Positions 59,495 to 64,000 of a DNA stretch of 64,000 bases are shown here, in pieces. How positions within the stretch are numbered: position 1 is the first letter of the stretch; each line of letters opens with the position of its first letter. Below the pieces are notes generated by a model. That model saw only the letters and a list, made by a program, of their open reading frames with translations, had not been told where the DNA came from and made no database searches. A program made the translations under genes and the position numbers. Source of the stretch: Sepiola atlantica (taxonomy: Eukaryota > Mollusca > Cephalopoda > Sepiida > Sepiolidae); the NCBI GenBank assembly GCA_963556195.1, contig OY744532.1:78972234-79036233 (forward strand), in the 5' to 3' direction.

Positions 59495-60004
59495 TACACA
59501 TAAAGAACATAATCATTATGTAATACAATCGATAATCCGAACTCCCTGCATAATTTATAATACTCTTCTATATAATAAAGCAAAGTCGATTTTCCCTTAT
59601 TTTGTCGAACTTTCAGAACTAAAGCCTCCATATGCTAATCTCTTCCACCAGCCATATAGGCCAAGCCATAATGCGTGTTTCCAGAAAATATGCGTTCATT
59701 TTGCCTTCTTTAAAAATTTATTACATTTTCTCCGGGTTAGCTGTTTCTCCCAATTAAGTCTTTTAAAAAGAAGGTCGCAGCCATTTTAACTCTCGTACTA
59801 ATATCTTCTCCAATATCCACACATTCACCAAGTAATCTTCTTTATATACGGCATTTTGGTTAAATTACCGCAATTATTTCTTCATAATACACTAGATTTT
59901 AAATCAAAATAACAAACGCTTCCTCAGATACACTTTCATTTTTTCAAAGCGTACTGACTGTATTAGGAATCTCGGAATCCTGGATTTGATGTCAAATACA
60001 CGGA
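59495..60004. other. unassigned stretch
   Basis: No recognised feature; 59,359-59,631 minus frame is unidentified. Confidence 0.4.
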
Positions 60005-60006
60005 AT

Positions 60007-60334
60007 TTGGCTAAGATCAAAGTGTAGTATCTGTTCCGATGGATACTGCACCCCAAAGACTGGTATTGTCTTAGCCTTTAGGGCTTGATTTACGCCGGTC
60101 TATGGGTCTGTCCTGTGCAGTTCTGGGAGGTCCACCTTCCCAGGTTTTGCCTCCCCTCTTTGGGGAGGAGTAAGTTTATTGCTTACTGTCTGAGGCGCCC
60201 CTACCGGGGAATGCCGACGGGCTGCCCAGGAAATTTTAAAACCCCACTTTCCCGACCCGACCTTGGGTCACATCTTACTTGTGGGAGTAAGATAAAAACT
60301 GGCCTTGTGCCTAACTCCTGGAGAGGAGTAAATC
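60007..60334 (+). mobile_element. U2-snRNA-headed SINE, 5'-truncated by a few bases, with 12-bp TSD
   Basis: Begins 'ttggctaagatcaaagtg', then 'tagtatctgttc', body 'tggtattgtcttagcc', 'cttgatttacgccggtctat', 'gaggtccaccttcccagg', tail 'ctcctggagaggagtaaatc'. The direct repeat 'aatacacggaat' lies at 59,995-60,006 and 60,335-60,346. The 89-codon frame over it is not a gene. Confidence 0.9.
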
Positions 60335-60349
60335 AATACACGGAATGTT

Positions 60350-60955
60350 ATTCGTAGTCAGCGCGATGATTCTTCTTTTTCATTTTCCTATACATTCCTC
60401 TTATCGCATGCTTCCTGTGAAACCAAAAAAAAAACAGTAAATATTTATTTAGTTTAAAAGACTAAATTCTGTCGACCGTTATTCCTCCCCATTGCTAATA
60501 ATTTTTACACATTTCAAAACAGAGCGGAATATACTAATAAAAAAACAGCATGCCGCCTGCTCTTAAAGAAATGTCAGCAGATGCATTTTGCTTGATGACT
60601 TCGCGTAAGTAAACTGTTAGCAGTTTATACGGTCTTCAGAATAGATACTTAACTTTGCTAATATTTTCACACTCCGTTAGATCGCTGGTAAAAAAACAAA
60701 ATAAACATAAATAGTTACTATTTACGATAATTAATCCATTGCCTGTGTTTTTATAAACGCAAATAGGTCACAAATTAGTAGGTAAATGCTCACAACAAAT
60801 CGAAAGGGAGAATACTTTTGAGAATTCCGTTCTTAAAAATATATAAGAATGTTTTTCTAACCTTTTTAATGGGTTTATTTTTTACAATGTTACAACTTGG
60901 CCATTGTTTTTTTTTATTGCTTAAAAAAAATACAGTAACACATTCGAAACAGTCT
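60350..60955. other. unassigned stretch
   Basis: No recognised feature. Confidence 0.4.
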
Positions 60956-60957
60956 GC

Positions 60958-61158
60958 TGAATTAATGGCTTCCCCACAAGGGCAGGTTTAGACACACAGT
61001 CAGGTTTTAGTGTCAGGAAAATACAGCTCTCTTAAAAGTGGTACCGCTTTGAAATTAAAAAATACCTCCGTCCAGAAGGAGTTCTCATTCATGGACAGAG
61101 GACAAAACAGATGTGTCGTATCAGAACAGATACGACACTTTGCTCCTATTTTAAAAAG
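60958..61158 (-). mobile_element. U2-headed SINE subfamily B, copy 3
   Basis: Minus strand: 'gcaaagtgtcgtatctgttc' head, then body with 'gagaactccttctgg', 'gtctaaacctgcccttgtgg', 'ggaagccattaa', which parallels 'gtctaactctgcctgcgtcg' at 2,610-2,640. Confidence 0.6.
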
Positions 61159-61159
61159 C

Positions 61160-61535
61160 CGTTAGATCGGAACTAAAAAATCTATAGAATATTCCGTCCT
61201 TTTTAATTTGCTTTTATCTAAATTGATATTTCGCTAATCATTACTTTTACCGATATCAATTATTTTTACGAAAATAACGTTGTGTAATCACAAACCATTT
61301 ATGGTAAATTTTACGATCAAACCAATCGTAGTTAAACTTTCCACAAAAAACAGGATTCTACTTATTTTGGTCGATTACATGTAAACAGCCTAAAAAATAT
61401 CCGCAAATAAAGAATAAACATTTTTTTATATTTTAGATTTTAGCGTGGGGGATCACTTTCCTATATAAATTTAACGGAAAATGACCACATACTTCTTGGC
61501 CAATAAGCAGCACCCCCTCCCCCTCTCTCTCCACC
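61160..61535. other. unassigned stretch
   Basis: No recognised feature. Confidence 0.4.
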
Positions 61536-61537
61536 CT

Positions 61538-61874
61538 AAGACAAATTCACTAACACTCCCACCCTCCCTTTTTTAATGCTGCCTTAATGTACCCGTATGT
61601 ACCCGTATGTACCCGTATGTACCCGTATGTACCCGTTTCGTCTTTATTGTAAGACTTCCTCAGGATGATAATTTTAAGAAAAATGTCATGCAAGTACATC
61701 GAAATATTGGGTTGACATGATGGGTTGATGAGGAAAAGTAGTAGCCGTGGCTACTAAGCGCACTGGACCAGGGTCCGGGCTGCGAGAAGTCAGTCAGTAG
61801 CAGAGAGTGAAATGAATATGGAAAGCTGTGAGTGAAAAAGGGGAGGGGTGGGAGTGTTAGCGAATTTGTCTTAA
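61538..61874. mobile_element. inverted-repeat element enclosing minisatellite and hammerhead-like motif
   Basis: Arms ~37 bp: 'aagacaaattcactaacact' + 'cccaccctcc' at 61,538-61,573, and inverted at 61,838-61,874. Interior has a 10-bp tandem 'tacccgtatg' (about five units, 61,589-61,638) and, on the minus strand, CTGAGGA (61,657-61,663), stem GTCTT/AAGAC, GAAA (61,636-61,639). Confidence 0.7.
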
Positions 61875-61957
61875 AAATGTTAATCCAGGTAAGCAGTATC
61901 TTAAATATTGTAAAGTATTTTAAATATCTTAAAGTGTCTAGCATAATAATAAACGTT

Positions 61958-62070
61958 ACCAAATTCTTAGCCATTAAGTAATTATACGTTTGAATCTTGA
62001 ACGCGCTCAGAACGTAATCAAATTCTTAACGGTTAAGCAATCGAACTTTTGAATCTTGCACGCTCTTAGA
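61958..62070. repeat. ~57-bp tandem duplication
   Basis: Two copies sharing 'aaattctta', 'tttgaatcttg', 'acgc', 'agaacgtaatca'. Confidence 0.75.
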
Positions 62071-62204
62071 ACGTAATCACGCTCTCATGTAACATCTCAA
62101 TATAATAGACGCTCCTTTTAAGTTGTACATTACTGGCCGTTATAATAATGATAAAAAACTCAACAGTAAAGACATATGTTTTAAGAAACCCAAATTAACA
62201 CTGC

Positions 62205-62234
62205 CTGAAGATGATTTGACGAATCAAATCGAAA
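62205..62234 (+). ncRNA. hammerhead-like motif upstream of PLE N-terminus
   Basis: CTGAAGA (62,205-62,211), one extra T, stem GATTTG/CAAATC (6 bp), GAAA (62,231-62,234). About 125 bp before PLE-like coding sequence, the place where PLE terminal repeats carry hammerheads. Confidence 0.45.
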
Positions 62235-62299
62235 CTACTCACAAAAAAGGAAAGAAAATTGAACAGGAAACACATTGAAACTCACATACATCAATTTGA

Positions 62300-62429
62300 C
62301 CGAAACACCAAATGGACCATTCGGAAAATTGAAAAATAAAAAAATAAGTCTTATCAAGACAAAAACACTCCGTGTTATTTAATAATTTTTGCCTAAATGA
62401 AAATATGCTGCCTGAATACACACCCACAC

Positions 62430-62431
<2 letters not shown>
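62300..62431 (+). pseudogene. PLE N-terminal fragment
   Basis: Across frames: NTKWTIRKIEK, then [20 protein letters not shown]. Matches LIRKIEG....VIFNNTCLKEKMLPRYTHTH at 13.8 kb. Both fragments end at the same point in a CA/TA microsatellite. Confidence 0.6.

Positions 62432-62517
<86 letters not shown>
62432..62517. repeat. (TA)n microsatellite
   Basis: About 42 units between the PLE fragment and the ribozyme array. Confidence 0.95.
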
Positions 62518-62519
<2 letters not shown>

Positions 62520-62577
62520 GAGCGGTTAGCGACGTTGGATTTAAGTTAAAAAATCCAGGGTTTCGAATCGCATGACC
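62518..62577 (+). other. tRNA-like region, unit 1 (truncated)
   Basis: Box A partly replaced by TA repeat; an internal ~9-bp segment is missing relative to units 2 and 3. Box B 'gggtttcgaatcg' retained. Leu/Ser-tRNA-like in shape. Confidence 0.55.
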
Positions 62578-62597
62578 GGTAGTGAATAGTCATATCT

Positions 62598-62646
62598 CTA
62601 TGCTGATCAGTCCAGATTAAAAAGAACGAAACGTATACGTACATAG
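62598..62646 (+). ncRNA. hammerhead ribozyme, unit 1, core-mutated
   Basis: Stem I CTATG (62,598-62,602) / CATAG (62,642-62,646); core CTGATCA (G8 to C); stem II GTCC/GAAC, one pair lost; GAAA 62,628-62,631; stem III CG-TATA-CG; UA, predicted cleavage after 62,641. G8C is expected to abolish cleavage. Confidence 0.75.
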
Positions 62647-62840
62647 ATAATAAACAATAACAAATATCTATATTTGTCGTTCCTCGTAAAAAAAGTAGAA
62701 CACTGTAATGGTAGTACTAACACAGCATGACGTCACTTGCTTTATAATGCATCATCCCTTCCCTACTAGAAGTAGAATGCCTGGACGTCAAGCCGCTTTA
62801 AAAGTGTTAACATTATCATTGTTTATCAGCTATTTAAAAT

Positions 62841-62912
62841 TGGCCGAGCGGTTAGCGACGTTGGATTTAAGTTTAAAAATACTTGTAATCCAGGGTTTCG
62901 AATCGCATGACC
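62841..62912 (+). other. tRNA-like region, unit 2
   Basis: Box A TGGCCGAGCGG and box B GGTTTCGAATC (one extra T). Anticodon-loop-like 'tttaag' would read TAA. Likely an internal Pol III promoter, not a tRNA. Confidence 0.65.
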
Positions 62913-62932
62913 GGTAGTGAATAGTCATATTT

Positions 62933-62981
62933 CTATGCTGATGAGTCCAGATTAAAAAGGACGAAACATATACGTACATAG
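62933..62981 (+). ncRNA. hammerhead ribozyme, unit 2, intact core
   Basis: Stem I CTATG/CATAG; core CTGATGA (62,938-62,944) fully canonical; stem II GTCC/GGAC with 10-nt loop; GAAA 62,963-62,966; stem III weakened (CA-TATA-CG); UA, predicted cleavage after 62,976. Best candidate for residual activity, perhaps only as a dimer. Confidence 0.85.
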
Positions 62982-63174
62982 ATAATAAACAATAACAAAT
63001 ATTTATATTTGTCGCTCCTCGTAAAAAAAAGTAGAACACTGTAATGGTAGTACTAACACAGCATGACGTCACTTGCTTTATAATGCACCATTCCTTCCCT
63101 ACTAGAAGTAGAATGCCTGGACGTCAAGCCGCTTTTTTTTTCTTGTTTATCATTCTTTATCAGCTATTTAAAAT

Positions 63175-63246
63175 TGGCCGAGCGGTTAGCGACGTTGGAT
63201 TTAAGTTTAAAAATACTTGTAATCCGGGGTTTCGAATCGCATGACC
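63175..63246 (+). other. tRNA-like region, unit 3
   Basis: Same boxes as unit 2, box A starting at 63,175, 334 bp from unit 2. Confidence 0.65.
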
Positions 63247-63266
63247 GGTAGTTAATAGTCATATCT

Positions 63267-63315
63267 CAATGCTGATGAGTCCAGATTAAAAAGGACGAAA
63301 CGTATACGGACATAG
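63267..63315 (+). ncRNA. hammerhead ribozyme, unit 3, cleavage-site mutated
   Basis: Core CTGATGA (63,272-63,278), stem II GTCC/GGAC and stem III CG-TATA-CG intact. Stem I has one mismatch (CAATG/CATAG). The NUH site reads GGA instead of GUA, so cleavage is not expected. Confidence 0.8.
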
Positions 63316-63335
63316 ATAATTAACAATAACAAATA

Positions 63336-63339
<4 letters not shown>

Positions 63340-63390
<51 letters not shown>
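63340..63390. repeat. (TA)n microsatellite
   Basis: About 25 units at the right edge of the array. Confidence 0.95.
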
Positions 63391-63393
<3 letters not shown>

Positions 63394-64000
63394 TTGTTCG
63401 AACGAAGTCTGTCAGATACAATTGAATCAATCTAAATAAAGGTGTGTTCTTCATCATATATTAAATTTTCGCCGACACTTTCCTTATGTCCGGATGATTT
63501 CCTTCCGACGTCAACTTTTTTCTTTTCTTCTCTTTTTTCTACCTCGTTTATACCGGCCGCAAATCCCAAATAACAAATGTTTTTTTTCTTTCTATTTCTT
63601 TATCTATATGTGTCTGTTCTATTACGTGTTTTAGGAGAGGACTTAAAAGTTTGTGTAAATTGAATTTATCAGCTTGTAATGCATCGATAAATATTGCCGT
63701 CACCCTTGTTTCCGCCTAGGTGACTTGCCTCCAGCGTAACTATAATTGGTTCAACCGAAAAAGGGCAGGTCCGCATTACTTGTCAGCCAATGAGATTTCA
63801 TGTGCGATCGTCTCGTAAAATCATAAAAAAGCAGGAAAAGACCAGGAGAAAAAATAAAAAAAAACAATACGAAACACAAAAACAAAAACAAAAACAACCC
63901 AAACGATAAATACAAAACGAACAAGCAGAGACTTGTCTTAATTCAGATATTATTATCTTTCAAGGAAATTTATAATAATAATACGAGAGACGAGTGTCTG
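63391..64000. other. unassigned terminal stretch
   Basis: (CAAAAA)n-like run at about 63,878-63,900. No gene recognised. Confidence 0.45.

Larger units (their letters stand above)
62518..63338 (+). mobile_element. retrozyme-like tandem array: tRNA-like + hammerhead, ~335-bp period
   Basis: 2.4 tandem units, period 334-335 bp between hammerhead cores (62,603, 62,938, 63,272). Each unit has a tRNA-like region with box A (TGGCCGAGCGG) and box B (GGTTTCGAATC), then a hammerhead, then ~230 bp including TGACGTCA and 'gtagaatgcctggacgtcaa'. Outer edges merge with (TA)n. Tandem hammerhead units of a few hundred bp match animal retrozymes and, by analogy, schistosome Sm-alpha and newt satellite 2. 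Needs a partner RT; the PLE fragment next to it is suggestive. Confidence 0.8.

Overview
The window is eukaryotic, repeat-dominated intergenic DNA, and I found no host protein-coding gene I can support. Dense (TA)n arrays, LINE and Penelope-like (PLE) fragments, tRNA-like SINEs, TTAGGG-type motifs and U2-snRNA-headed elements suggest an animal, most likely a mollusc and perhaps a coleoid cephalopod such as an octopus. That assignment is an inference from repeat style, not from a gene. Almost all long open frames are artefacts of microsatellites or degenerate retrotransposon reading frames. || Layout. 0-6.7 kb: diverged tandem repeats, LINE 3' fragments, a GATA/GA minisatellite, two headless SINE copies and a short TTAGGG tract. 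7.0-10.1 kb: one (ATC)n array of about 1,026 units, with CAG variants only near its right end. 11.0-12.5 kb: a LINE in C-term / RT / C-term order. 13.8-14.7 kb: a 410-bp-arm inverted repeat made of PLE sequence. 15-17 kb: LINE fragments. 18.9-19.9 kb: a nearly perfect inverted repeat with arms of about 405 bp. 20-23.5 kb: PLE tail plus tRNA-like/hammerhead modules. 23.7-27.4 kb: two LINE copies of one family, same strand. 28.3 kb: a complete U2-headed SINE with target-site duplications. 29-44 kb: LINE fragments, (TA)n arrays, several dispersed families and small palindromes. 44-45.2 kb: a 37-bp minisatellite. 46-50 kb: duplicated segments carrying TA-flanked MITEs with telomere-like cores, plus two larger inverted-repeat elements. 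51-61 kb: a LINE, two more U2-headed SINEs and other repeats. 62.2-63.4 kb: a PLE N-terminal fragment followed by a tandem array of about 335-bp units. || The most interesting signal is self-cleaving-ribozyme architecture. The 62.5-63.3 kb array repeats a module of tRNA-like promoter plus hammerhead ribozyme three times. Its consensus folds as a minimal type I hammerhead (5-bp stem I, 4-bp stem II, 2-bp stem III), and each copy carries different lesions. The same order, tRNA-like box A/B then hammerhead, occurs in unrelated sequence at 23.3 kb (intact core, weak stem II) and 20.5 kb (minus strand, one core change). A looser motif, CTGANGA - hairpin with changing paired sequence - GAAA, recurs about 17 times, several times in PLE 3' sequence or in palindromic duplications. 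This looks like a cephalopod retrozyme/PLE network. A second notable system is a SINE family with a U2 snRNA-derived 5' head: three long copies, two with clear target-site duplications, plus four diverged heads. || Coordinates of repeats are read by eye and most boundaries are good to about 5-20 bp.
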